From assembly GCA_026686845.1 (NCBI GenBank), contig JAIVEN010000002.1, forward strand, positions 39,511,001-39,575,000: a DNA stretch of 64,000 nt, given 5' to 3'. Both the position numbers and the translations under genes were made by a program. The notes below the pieces were generated by a model that saw only the letters and a program-made list of their open reading frames with translations, did not search any database and was not told the DNA's origin. Shown here piece by piece: positions 1 to 10,756 of this stretch; positions within the stretch are counted from its first letter, which is position 1, and each line of letters begins with the position of its first letter. Source of the DNA: Adenanthera pavonina. Taxonomy: Eukaryota > Streptophyta > Magnoliopsida > Fabales > Fabaceae.

Positions 1-820
1 TGTTAACAAATAAAGCATTGTCAAATGTTGACAAAATATTTTCTAATATTGACATATTTTATAATAAAAAATATTAATATATTTATCTAACTCATTTTTA
101 GGCAAAAGAAATTCTATGATTATGTTATTTATAGTTATTTATTTTCAAGTTTTCAATTTAATTTAAAAGTACTTTAAATATAATGATAATAATAGCAATG
201 AAATATGATATGTCAATGATCATAAATATATAATAATATTAATGAATTATTGTCACAATTTGAGAAGTAAGGTGGTGGGCCCTGGGACAATGGCTGACCC
301 ATTAAGACAAGAGTGGGGTAGTTGTCCCCACAAAATTTTTTTAGCTTTTACTTAATGTTATATATATATATATGTATATATTATAATATTAATATTAAGT
401 AAGATGTTTGTTATTTGTCCCCATAATTTTACTATATTACTTCTAGCCACCACCCAATTTTTTCTTTTATTTTTAGGTGAATTTTTATTTTCCATTTAAA
501 TTATTATTCTCTCATTTCACTTATGTGTTACGCCCTTTAGAAATCAAAATCATTCAACTCCCTTCAACCCCAAAAAAAATTAAAAAAAAACATATAATCA
601 TCATCAAACAATCAATGCTCAAGCTTCTCATACTCACCACTGGTCAACCTTTTATAAGGAGAAGCTAATTAGTTTGGCTTAATTTTATATTTTAGAATTT
701 TTGCTATTGAAATTTTGGTATTGAAAATTATTTCCTAAATGCATGCTCTAGTAATGCATTTTCATAATTGGGAGGAATGAGTGATCTTTCTATAAAAATT
801 GTGAAAATTGAAAAACATAT
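1..820. other. AT-rich intergenic spacer
   Basis: No supportable gene, RNA or transposon. The stretch is very AT-rich, with a TA dinucleotide run at about 361-374. The only open frames are short and low in complexity. Its last five bases (816-820, CATAT) are the left target-site duplication of the element that follows. Confidence 0.7.
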
Positions 821-2295
821 TGTTAGGTTTGCTAGCTTCTCAAGAGGGGGTGAATTGAGAAGTTCAAAATTTTCTGCAAAATTTTGATGATGGAACAGTG
901 ATAGTAAAAGTTGCAGAAAGCAGAGTACAAAATATAAGAGGCAGTTTTAAGGTAGAAGAAGAGAGGACACAGAGATTTATCCTGGTTCGATCTACTCCAC
1001 TTGACCTACATCCAGTCCTCAAGCCACCACTTGAGATTTTTCACTATCTTGCAATAATTCAGTGGACTCCTTGCAATGCCACAGTATAACATTGTGCTCT
1101 GTTCTAAGAGCTTTTAAATTTACACTCTGCACTTTGACAAAGTGTTTCCTAAATCCCTTATGAAAACCCCTCACAAGAAAATCCTTCTTCCAAATGAAGA
1201 AAAGATTTTGTATAGGATGAAAAACTCCTTAATACAGAGTAAATAAAACAGTTGAGGTGCAATAAATGAAGTATAAGTAGGTAAAAGACTTTAACTAATG
1301 ATTTCAGCAGAATTTCGGTATTTACAGCATAAGTCATTACCTACAACTTCAAATGAAGTTCTATTTATAGATTTGTGGCTTAACTAAATGTTAGACACAA
1401 GATCTAGTCGTTAGAGATGCTACCTAACAGTTACTCTGTAAAACTAGTCGTTCACCAACTGCATTTAATGCATCTTACATACTGAAATTCAAATTTTGGG
1501 TGCCAATAGACGAGTTTCATAGAGACCATAAGCTAAAGACTTTAACGTTGAACTTCCAAAATTCGTGTGTTCAATAGTGGAATTTGAATTTTGATTTTGT
1601 CAAATATATCCTATGTTAAAACATACGAATTTTCATATTTAAAGTGCATCTGTTGAGTGTAAACAGTTGTCTCATGTTTCTACTGTGCACTCGAAATTTG
1701 AATTTTGAGAGGCCAAAATTTGTCTGTCAATAACAGCCAAACCATGGCACAAAAGTTCTATTTTGAGAAATTCAAATTTTTTTCTTTCAAAATTTGTCTG
1801 TCATAGAGATCTCTAACCAAACTTACAAGTCTTCATTCCAAAATTCAAATTTTGAATTTTAAAATTCGTCGATTAAAGGGACTGTTTTTAAACTCTTTTT
1901 CCACTTTAATATCAGAGAAACTTTCACATGACTTCAGACGAATTTTGCACATTTGTTTAAGTGTGCTTGACTCAAAATTCGAATTTCAACACTTGAAATT
2001 CATCTTTCATTGATATATATGGAGTTTAACAACTCAAAATTTGTCTATTAGTCTATGTTTTTCAAATTTAACATATGTCAATATAGGATAACATGAAAAA
2101 CACATATTTAAACGTACTGGGAGTTTGAGTAAGTAAAATTAAAGTCTTTTACCTTATGTACAAAGTGAAAAATCCTAATAACTAATTTTTCACCTATTTC
2201 TTCCTGGATTCCTTCACTTGAATGCTCTTACACTTCTTTGATATTTTTCTTCCAAGCTCTAATTGTTTAGAATAATCAAAACACTTGATTCAACA
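821..2295 (-). repeat. 3' LTR of the minus-strand element
   Basis: 1475 bp. On the element strand it starts TGTTGAATCAAG (read at 2295 leftwards) and ends TAACA at 821. The U5 side (about 821-1260) is well conserved with the other LTRs here. The U3 side (about 1480-2110) is an array of degenerate motifs of the type AAATTCGTCTGT and AAAATTCGAATTT. Abuts the polypurine tract at 2296. Confidence 0.9.
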
Positions 2296-2310
2296 TTCTC
2301 CCCCTTTTTT
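2296..2310 (-). promoter_or_regulatory. Polypurine tract (plus-strand primer site) of the minus-strand element
   Basis: On the element strand this is an A-run followed by GGGGGAGAA, directly adjoining the start of the 3' LTR. A second identical core lies at 2670-2683 inside the end of the env-like gene, and a third purine run lies at about 2365-2374. Multiple purine tracts are a known Sirevirus trait. Confidence 0.85.
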
Positions 2311-3142
2311 ATGATGATAAAATAATTTGCAAACTGGATTAGTACTTTAGGCTTGCTTTTAAGAGCTCCCCCTCAACATATGCATTAAAATTTAAAGATA
2401 AGTATAGTACATATAGAAGAGTAGAAGGAAAATATGAAATCACATTGTATTAATTCATTCAAGGTTCAGTATAGTGATTCAACAAGCACAAGATACTGCA
2501 AGATTAACATTCAAAAGCAAGATTAACATTGCAATACTACAAATAGAAACAAGTAGCCCTAAGATCTACGCCCTAAGAGTCTACCAATTATTTCTTCTTG
2601 GGCTTGGATTTCTTGCTATAAGTTTTGTCAAACTACCCAGCTTCAGACTTCCCAGTTTGCTTAGTTTTCTTCTCCCCCTTTTTGACATCATTAGGGGTTG
2701 GAACATGCATAACCGGAGGAGGAATCTGTGACACTAGAATAGCATGAAGAGAGACAGGGATGAATAGCATTAATGAGGGGATCTAAGGAAGGGGTACTGA
2801 TGGCGGTGTTTTAGGGAGATCTTCCTCAACGTCTAAGATTATCTCCTGAACTTCTCTCCGAAGATTGGCTAATCTAACCCTTTGTGCTATGGATAGACCA
2901 TACTTAGGAGATGAAGGTTTAGGGGCAGGAGGAGGAAACATTTCATCAAGTCGTTTCTTCTGAGCTTGCATAACTGCATTATGGGCAATGGCAACAACAT
3001 CCACATAAGGTACAAGGCTTCTTTCCTCATTTAGTGCAGCTTGAATGATTGGTGCAGAGGTGATGACTGCTACTAATTTCTCCATTTGCTCAAATTCTTG
3101 AGACGACAGAATTGATTCCTGAGCATCATCTTCTATCATAGG

Positions 3143-4901
3143 TGTTAATTTAGATGTTTTGATGATTTTAAAACAAATGAGCTTGGAAGATCCAAGATCA
3201 AAGGAACACAAGTGAAATGAAAAATAAAGTTGAGTTTCCTGTGGATTGAAGAACTGTTTCACATACTTAAGGAAATTATTTGTAAAAGAAGGTAGTTGAG
3301 CTTTGAATTTCAATTAACCCAATATTAAATGAGATGACTAATTGAATGATTAATTATTAGCTCATGATTTCAAAATGATTTTTATGAAAAGAAGTATCTC
3401 ATGAGGATAAAGCTTCAATGTAAAAATGATTCTAAGTATTTAATTAGTTTTCATGATCATGTTTTAGTTTATGGGGATAGTTTCTAAGTGTTTACCCTAT
3501 TTTCAAGAAAATATTTTGCCTTATTAGCATAACTAATGAAGATTATGGGGATAAAGACTGAATCTCAAAACTTTTCCAAAGTCCATTCTTCAATTTCATG
3601 AAAAGGGATTGAGGTTATTCACATAACATAGCTTGAAGACTAAGTTCTCAAGAGGTTATCCTGATAAGGTAGGCATATTATTTGCATAACAAAGTGAACA
3701 GTGAAGAAAAGTGGTACTGTGCAGCCTGTTATTCGCATAACCTGGCTAGGTTATCTACATAACATGTGTCATAGAGTATTTAGACTCCTCGGGTCAATAG
3801 GTTATCCGCAGAACCAAGAGAGGTTATCTGTATAACCTATATTTTCAGAATACTTGAACTTTCCTTGGGCAAATAGGTTATCCGTATAACCTATATTTCA
3901 GAATACTTGAACTTTTCTCGAATAAATAGGTTATCCGCATAACCAAGGGAGGTTATCCGTATAACCTATATTTCAGAATACTTGAACCTTTCTTGGGTAA
4001 ACAGGTTATCCGCATAACCTTGGGAGGTTATTCTGATAATCTAAGTTTCACAAAAACTCAGTTTGAGAAAAACTTAACGTTATCCTAATAACTGAGTGCG
4101 TTTTTCAGGAAAATGATTTTGAGCTAAAATTTAGTCATTCTGGGTAGTACGTTATCCGTATAACCTAGTTAGGTTATCTGCATAATAAAAAGCTCTACGT
4201 TGAAAACAAAGGCAAACAGTTACCCATTATTCACATAACCTGAGGAAGTTATCCGCATAACCTCTGTCAGATGCATTTAATGCAGTAGGTGAACGACTAT
4301 TTTACTGAGAGTAATGGCTAATCTTTATCTCCAACGGATAGTTCTGCCCCAAGACTATATAAATAGGACCTCATTTAAGTTGTTGGGTAATGAGAAAAAT
4401 AATATACATGCCAAAACTCTGCCGATTCATTTATTGATTTATTCAAAGCTTACCTACCGTCTGTTTTGCTCATTCATTGTATCTCAACTTTCATATCTAC
4501 TCTTTTGAGAGAGTTTTCATTCAGTAAATATTTATACACTTGTAGAAAGTACTTAGTGTGAGATTACACTAAGGTAGATAGTCTTACTCTTGAGTGAGAA
4601 GAGTGAAAGAACTTATTTCAGTCCAAAGTTTGGGTTAGTGTTGTATTACGGTCATTGCAAGAACCCATTTAAATCTTGCAAGAGATAGTGGAAAAATCCC
4701 AAGTGGTGGCTTGGGGACTGGATGTAGGTCAAGTGGAATAGACCGAACCAAGATAAACTACTGAGTTCTCTTCCCTTTGCTCTTTACTTCTTATACTTTG
4801 TTTTTAGTTATTTTTTTAGTATCACTATTGTATTTTGTTTTTGTAGAAAAATTTCAATCTTCCCAATTCACCTCCCTGTTGGAAAGCTAGCTGAGCTAAC
4901 A
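3143..4901 (+). mobile_element. Solo LTR with GGTTATCCGCATAACC-type palindromes, nested in the env-like gene
   Basis: 1759 bp, starts TGTTAATTTAGATG and ends GCTAACA, flanked by a perfect 5-bp duplication ATAGG (3138-3142 and 4902-4906). The opening (TTTTGATGATTTTAAA) and the U5 end (TTTCAATCTTCCCAATTCAC) match the other Sirevirus-type LTRs. The U3 array is unrelated in sequence: hairpin motifs GGTTATCCG(C/T)ATAACC at 3876-3891, 3929-3944, 3951-3966 and 4004-4019, with degenerate ones from about 3630 to 4261. A TATA-like CTATATAAATAG sits at 4355-4366. No internal region remains, so it is a solo LTR from LTR-LTR recombination. Confidence 0.92.
4355..4366 (+). promoter_or_regulatory. TATA box of the solo LTR
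   Basis: CTATATAAATAG about 540 bp before the LTR end, in the same relative place as the CTATAAATA boxes of the other LTRs (12185, 27405, 37586), downstream of an AACGGATAG motif. Inferred core promoter; transcription not shown. Confidence 0.55.
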
Positions 4902-6557
4902 ATAGGCTCATGAGAGCCTTCTACCTGAGGAGCCTGTTCCTCCGGGGCATAATCCAAGGGTGGACTGGGATTTGTCTCATTGCTGGAGGCCTATGGGGTG
5001 GCAGTAGTGTCAGCAGCTTTAGTAGCAGCATCTGTAGCACTAGGCTCAAAGGATTCTAGGTCAAAAGGACTTGACGGTTCAGGGGTTGCAGTTTTGATAA
5101 GAATAGAGGGTCCAAGCTGAGGTGGAGTTAATGTGGAGGGGATAACACTTCTGATCACTTCATACGTATCAATAATCACTTTTATGTTCTTGGCCAATTG
5201 TATGATTTAATCCTATAGGTGAGCAAACTTGGCATTTTGCTCCTCTCTGATGCTCATCATGGGGCTGATAAGCTATCATATAGCTTAGTGACTTTGGTGG
5301 GTTTGGGCCAAGTGGATGGTGTTGAAGGCTGAGGTAGCTAAGTGTGCTGTACTGGAGGTGAGATAGGTTGGGATGGTTGTGGTAGAGGAGAAACATGCTG
5401 AGATGGCTATGGTGAAGGCTGAGGATATGGAATAGCCTCAAAGGTTCCTTCTTGCTGTTGTGATTAGGCTTCCTTAAAGAATATATCCTCTGACTTCCTT
5501 GCACCTTTGCCAATCCTCCTTCCTTCCTTCTAATGCCCATTCGCTACAGCTCTTCCTCCTTGAATACCTTAGTAGGCTTTCCTTTTCCCTTTTTTAAGTG
5601 TTGGGTCTTGGCATATTGAAGCATCTTGGTAGTGATGGAGGCATAAGGCAGGGTGGAATCCTTCCTTTGGTCCCTTGCCATAAGCATACACTAGAAGATG
5701 ACATAGCCCATATTTAGTAGCTTTCCACACATCAAAGCAGTCATCTCATGTACTTTAGCCCTTATGATCAAGTTGAAACTTCCCCTTTTGTTAGAGATGA
5801 TTTTGGACACAATGTAGTACAGGACCCTGGCTTGAATGCTCAAATAACAGGGCTTTATTACTTTTATTGAAGGCCTATTTTCTCGCCTTTTGAATAAGGT
5901 GTTTAGGACTGTACTCTCCTTGTAATTTAAGAATGGATCGGCTTCGTCATCTTCTTCTTTATCCTCATCCATATATCTTGAGGTGGTAACGTCAATCTTG
6001 AGGCCATCTTATCCAAGGATTTCCATAACTTCATTGATTGTTTCATCAGAGAGCCACAGAGTTCTGCACCTTAGATTAACCTGCCATCTCCTCTTTCTGC
6101 TATTGTATGACAGAGAAGCATACCTTGTTTTGACTACTTCATCATCACACCTTTCCTTAATTTCCAACAGATTCTTATATCTCACTAGCCATAACCCAAC
6201 ATCAAAATTGTTGGAAATAAGAAAATCTTCCTAGTTGGTACAATGAAGATTGATTACCTTCTTATTGACAAACTTTATAGTGTACTCCTCCAGGATGTGA
6301 GCAATGCTACAGAGGCTTAGTGGTTAACTGGAGTTCCTCAGACTCAGTGCTGGATGAGGCGGAGGCAGCAGTAGTAGGGATAGATTTCTTTGAATCAGCC
6401 TTGGGAGTTGTTTTTTGCTTTTTTAAAGGTGTTCCCCTGCTGGATTTGCCTCTTTTTTTTTCATTGTTTCACCTTCTTTAGACGCATACTGGGACTTGAT
6501 AGCTCTTTTTGGTTTGGACTCTTCTCTACCAATGTTGAGATTCTTAACCCTAGCCAT

Positions 6558-7618
6558 TTTCATGATAGGTTGTTGATGAAAGATACTACAAAGGGGTTTA
6601 TAAGGTGCGGGTGAGAGTTTAATAGGTGAGAAATGAAGATTCACGGATGAAATTAATGAGAAATTAAGAGAGGAGGTGAATAGACTTGGGAGAGAGACGA
6701 ATAGGGTTGCATTTGTTCAGAGTGAGACCCTTCAATTTAGCTTTTGTAACTATTCAACAAACGAATTTTAAGGGTCAAAATTTGAATTTCGAGCGGTTAT
6801 GTGGCCTGTTCACTTATGGAGACTATCTGATAGTTGAATTTTCATCTCTATCATTTATCATTAGCTTAGATAAAGATTAACTTTTCAACAGACGAATGTT
6901 GAGCCACCAAAGTTCAAATTTTCAAGGTTCAATCATGATGCAAACACAAATGAGAGATTTAACAGCTAAAATTCATCTAACAGAGACTTAATATTTATGC
7001 ATGCTTCAACAGACGAATGTTGTGCTCTTAAAGTTCAAATTTCAAGAGATCATCATGAGGCACACAAGCAAAAGTTGTTTAACAGATGAATTTTGAGATT
7101 CAAACATTCAAATTTTAAGACTTTGTAAAGAGATTTTTTATATGCGTATTTTAAGTTGTTAAAATTCACATGTTGAACACTTTAAACACAACCAACATTT
7201 ACATTATCATTCAAAAATTTGAATTTTTACCAATCAACAAATGAATTTCAAACAACTTGAAAGTACTGTAACAACATGTGAAGTGCTGAAATTTGTCTAT
7301 TCAGCATTTAAGTTCAAATTGTAAGCACATTAGTTCATTCAAAAACATAATTTAGTATGGAAATTCGTCTAATAACATTCAAACTGCGAATTTTGAATGA
7401 CTGAACTTACAGATAGGACTTGAAAATTTGAATTTCCAGCTCTGCTTTAGCATCTGTTGACTACGCAGGTCTGATAAACTCCATTATATTGAAATTACTA
7501 TTATTCAAGTTCATGAAGAGTTCTTGCAAAACATCTTAAACATACTCCGATGCTTAAGTTAGTATAAATTTGGACAACTTGATTTCAGAAAATTAAATAG
7601 GTTCAATTAGAAACTTGC
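6558..7618 (-). other. Pol-env spacer with LTR-like repeat motifs (minus-strand element)
   Basis: Non-coding region between the end of pol (7619) and the start of the env-like ORF (6557). It contains repeated ACAGACGAATGTTG- and AAGTTCAAATTT-type motifs (for example near 6892, 7010, 7081, 7236 and 7368) of the same family as the LTR U3 arrays. The plus-strand element has the same arrangement at 32948-33942. Confidence 0.75.
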
Positions 7619-10600
7619 TTACAGTTCATTGGGATTTACCATTCCCAATTCTCTTTTAATCTTATAGTATCTGTTTTCTACAAGTGGCTTTGTCAAGATG
7701 TCAACTAGCTGTTCTTCAGTAGGGACAAACTCTAACTTGATATCTCCTTTCAAAATATGGTCCCATATGAAGTGATGTCTAACTTAAATGTGTTTTGTCC
7801 TTGAATGTATGACTGGATTCTTTGTGATATTGATAGTACTTTGATTATCACATCTAATTGGTATTTCCTTCATCTAAATCTCAAGATCTTCAAGTTGTTA
7901 CTTCATCTAAAGAACTTGAGCACAGCAGCTTCCAGCAGCTATATATTCAGCTTCAGCTATGGAGAGAGCTACATTATTCTGCTTCTTACTAAACCATAAA
8001 ACCAAGGGTCCTCCTAGAAATTGGCATGTTCCACTTGTGTTCTTTTTATCAATTTTGGATACAACAAAGTCAACATCAATATATCCTATGAGCTCTTCTC
8101 TATTTCCCTTTGGATACCATAGTCCTATTTGTGATGTTCCAATTATGTATGTAAATATTCTTTTCACAGCTATTGCATGGGACTCTTTGTGACATGATTA
8201 GAACCTAGCACACATGCAGACACTAAACATGATGTCAGGTCTACTGGCCGTTAGATAGAGCAAGGAACTAATCATTCTCCTATATTGTGTTATATCAAAC
8301 GGTTTTCCTCCTTCATCCATATCAAGCTTTATAGCAGTGGCCATAGGAGTCCCCATTGATTTGGTGTTTTCCATTCCAAACTTTTTCAGTAGCTCCTTCA
8401 GATATTTTGATTGATTGAGGAAGATGTCATCATCAGATTGTTTGATTTGTAATCCAAGGAAGAAGTTGAGCTCACCCATCATTGACATTTCATATTCACT
8501 CTGTATTAACTTAGAGAAAATTCTTGCAAAGAGATTCATTAATAGCACCAAATATGATATCATCAACATAAATTTGAACAATGAGTAAGTTTTTATTTGC
8601 CTTTTTAGTGAACAATATTGTATCAACTTTTCCACCACTAAATCCTTTTTCAATTAGGAAGTTGCTAAGCCTCTCATAGCATGCTCTAGGAGCCATTTTA
8701 AGCCATAAAAGAGCTTTCTTCAATTTATATATATGGTTTGGCTTTGTTGAGTCCTTAAAGCCTGAAGGTTGATCAACATAAACCTCTTTTATGATATAAC
8801 CATTCAGAAAAGCACTTTTTACATCCATTTGATACAGCATTATGTCTTTTATGTATGCATAGGCTAAGAGAATTCTTATTGCTTCCAATTTTGCAACTAC
8901 AGTAAAAGTTTCCTCATAATCTATGCCTTCCTCCTGATTATATCCTTTAGCTACTAATCTGGCTTTGTTTCTAATAATTGTTCCTAATTAATCAAGTTTA
9001 TTTCAAAATACTCATTTAGTCCTAATAATTGGGTGATCCTTATGTCCAGGTATTAAATCCCAAACTTGATTTCTTTCGAACTGATTAAGCTTATCTTGCA
9101 TAGCTAATATCCAATATTCATTAGTTAAGGCTTCTTCAGTATACTTATGTTCAATTTGAGAAATAAATGCACAGTTATTTATTTGATCCTTAAATTTCCT
9201 TCTGATTTTAACATTCTCTTGAACATCCCCAATCACTTGATCAACTGGATGATTCATTTGATATCTCCAAACTCTAGGGAATTCTAGAGAAATTTCTTCA
9301 TTATTCTCAGATTCAACATCTTTCTCCTAAGTATCTTCCTCTACATTGGTAGGTTTTGATATATTTGGAGGTTCATTTTTATTTTCTTCAGAAAGATTCA
9401 AGTTCTTAAAGGTAGAGATTATTTCTTCCTCATCTAAAACATATTTGGAAACAGTTTCATCTTCAATGAAAACTACATGCACAAATTCTTCTATGGTTCC
9501 AGACTTTTTATTGAATATTCTATATGCTTTACTTCTATTAGAATAGCCAAGGAATATACCTTCATTTGATTTTGCATCAAACTTACCCAGATTTTCTTTT
9601 CCATTATTGTGGATGAAACACTTGCATCCAAACACATATAGATGTGAGAGACTTGGCTTTCTTCTTTTGTAGAGCTCATAAGGAGTCTTCCCCAGAATTG
9701 GTCTGATGTAGGCTCTATTAGTGATGTAGCTTTCTGTGTTCATTGCATCAGCCCAGAAGTATTGAGGGAGCTCTTTCTCATTAAGCATTACTCTTGCCAT
9801 TTCTCCCAATATCCTGTTCTTTCTCTCCACCACTCCATTTTACTGAGGAGTCCTTGGAGCTGAGAAGTTGTGGTCAATTCCATGCTCTACACAGTACTCT
9901 AAGAAGCTTGAGTTTTTGAATTCTCCTCCATGATCAGACTTGATAGACACAATGAAAATATCTTTGGTCATTTTACACTTTAATGGCTAAGGTTACAAAT
10001 GCATCAAAAGTCTCATCTTTAGAGGAAAGGAACAAGGTTCAAGTAAATCTAGAATAATCATCTACAATTACAAGCACATACAAATTTCCACAAATGCTTT
10101 TTACTCTAGATGGACCTATCAAGTCCATATGCAGCAATTGTAGTGGTCTAGACGTGGTGACTACATTTTTAGGTTTGAAGGATGATTTAGTTTGTTTCCC
10201 TTTGAGGCATGCATCACATTCTCTATCTTTTTCAAAAGAAATTTTTGGTAAGCTAATGATTAATTGATTCTTAATTAATTTGGTTAGTTGGTTCATGTTA
10301 ACATGGGCTAATCATCTATGCCACAACCAACTTTCATTATCTTTGCTAATTAAACATACATAATCTAAAGTAGAGAATTCATCTAGATCAATGGTATAGC
10401 GATTACCATCCCTTTGAGCTCTAAGGATAACTTTACAATCTCTTTTTTGAATAACCAGGCAGAATTTTGAGTCAAACATATCCAATTCCTTTTGTCACAT
10501 GTCTAACTCACACTTAGCAAGTTGTGGTTGAGGCCAATCACAAACAATACCTCTTCTAAGGATGTCTCAGGATTCTTGCCCACGATGTCGATGCCAACTA

Positions 10601-10709
10601 TTCTACTATATTGGTTACCTCCAAAGGTCACTTTTCCTCCTTTCTTATCTTTGAGGGTGATGAACTTATCTTTATCACCAGTCAAATGTCTTGAGCATGC
10701 GCTATCCAT
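7619..10709 (-). pseudogene. pol pseudogene (protease-integrase-RT-RNase H), minus-strand element
   Basis: Reads on the minus strand from MDSACSRHLTGDKDKF (protease region, 10709) to the terminal NPNEL stop at 7619. Recognisable blocks: GAG-pre-integrase CDACLKGKQ (within 10039-10296), integrase core start HMDLIGPS with DDYSRFT, and the integrase C-terminal part MVERKNRILGEMARVML (9327-9833). RT follows with MDVKSAFLNGY (8511-8888) and an intact IYVDDIIFG (about 8560-8590). RNase H (7907-8167) has the segment SIAEAEYIAAGSC. The reading frame is broken repeatedly and stops are frequent, so it cannot make a polyprotein. Order integrase before RT is diagnostic of Ty1/copia. Confidence 0.9.
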
Positions 10710-10756
10710 ATACCATTTGTTGCTCTTGCTAGCTCTAAGACAAACCTGTAAAACAA

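Larger units (their letters stand above)
2588..6557 (-). pseudogene. Env-like third ORF of the minus-strand element, broken and split by a solo LTR
   Basis: Runs on the minus strand from an ATG at 6557 (MARVKN...) to a TAA at 2588-2590 after a Lys-rich tail. It is interrupted by the solo LTR at 3143-4901. It is collinear with the env-like ORF of the plus-strand element (33943-36143). It has a basic Ser-rich N-terminus and a central domain with the segment YLSIQARVLYYIVSKII (5691-5972). A Pro/Ser-rich middle follows, then a conserved block around QAALNEERSLVPYVD and the end block MFPPPAP...YGLSIAQRVRLA. Several frameshifts are visible. The central part resembles the domain annotated in plants as putative plant transposon protein; a true envelope function is unproven for this group. 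Purine tract 2670-2683 lies inside the coding end. Confidence 0.8.

Noticed and set aside
361..380. TATATATA run as a promoter
   Set aside because: Simple TA repeat in AT-rich spacer with no transcription unit downstream.
3800..4261. Regularly spaced GGTTATCCGCATAACC repeats resembling a CRISPR array
   Set aside because: Spacing is irregular, spacers are themselves repeated, the block lies inside an LTR with target duplications, and the DNA is plant nuclear.
5169..5540. His/Leu/Ser-rich open frame on the minus strand
   Set aside because: It is an off-frame reading of the Pro/Ser-rich part of the decayed env-like ORF.
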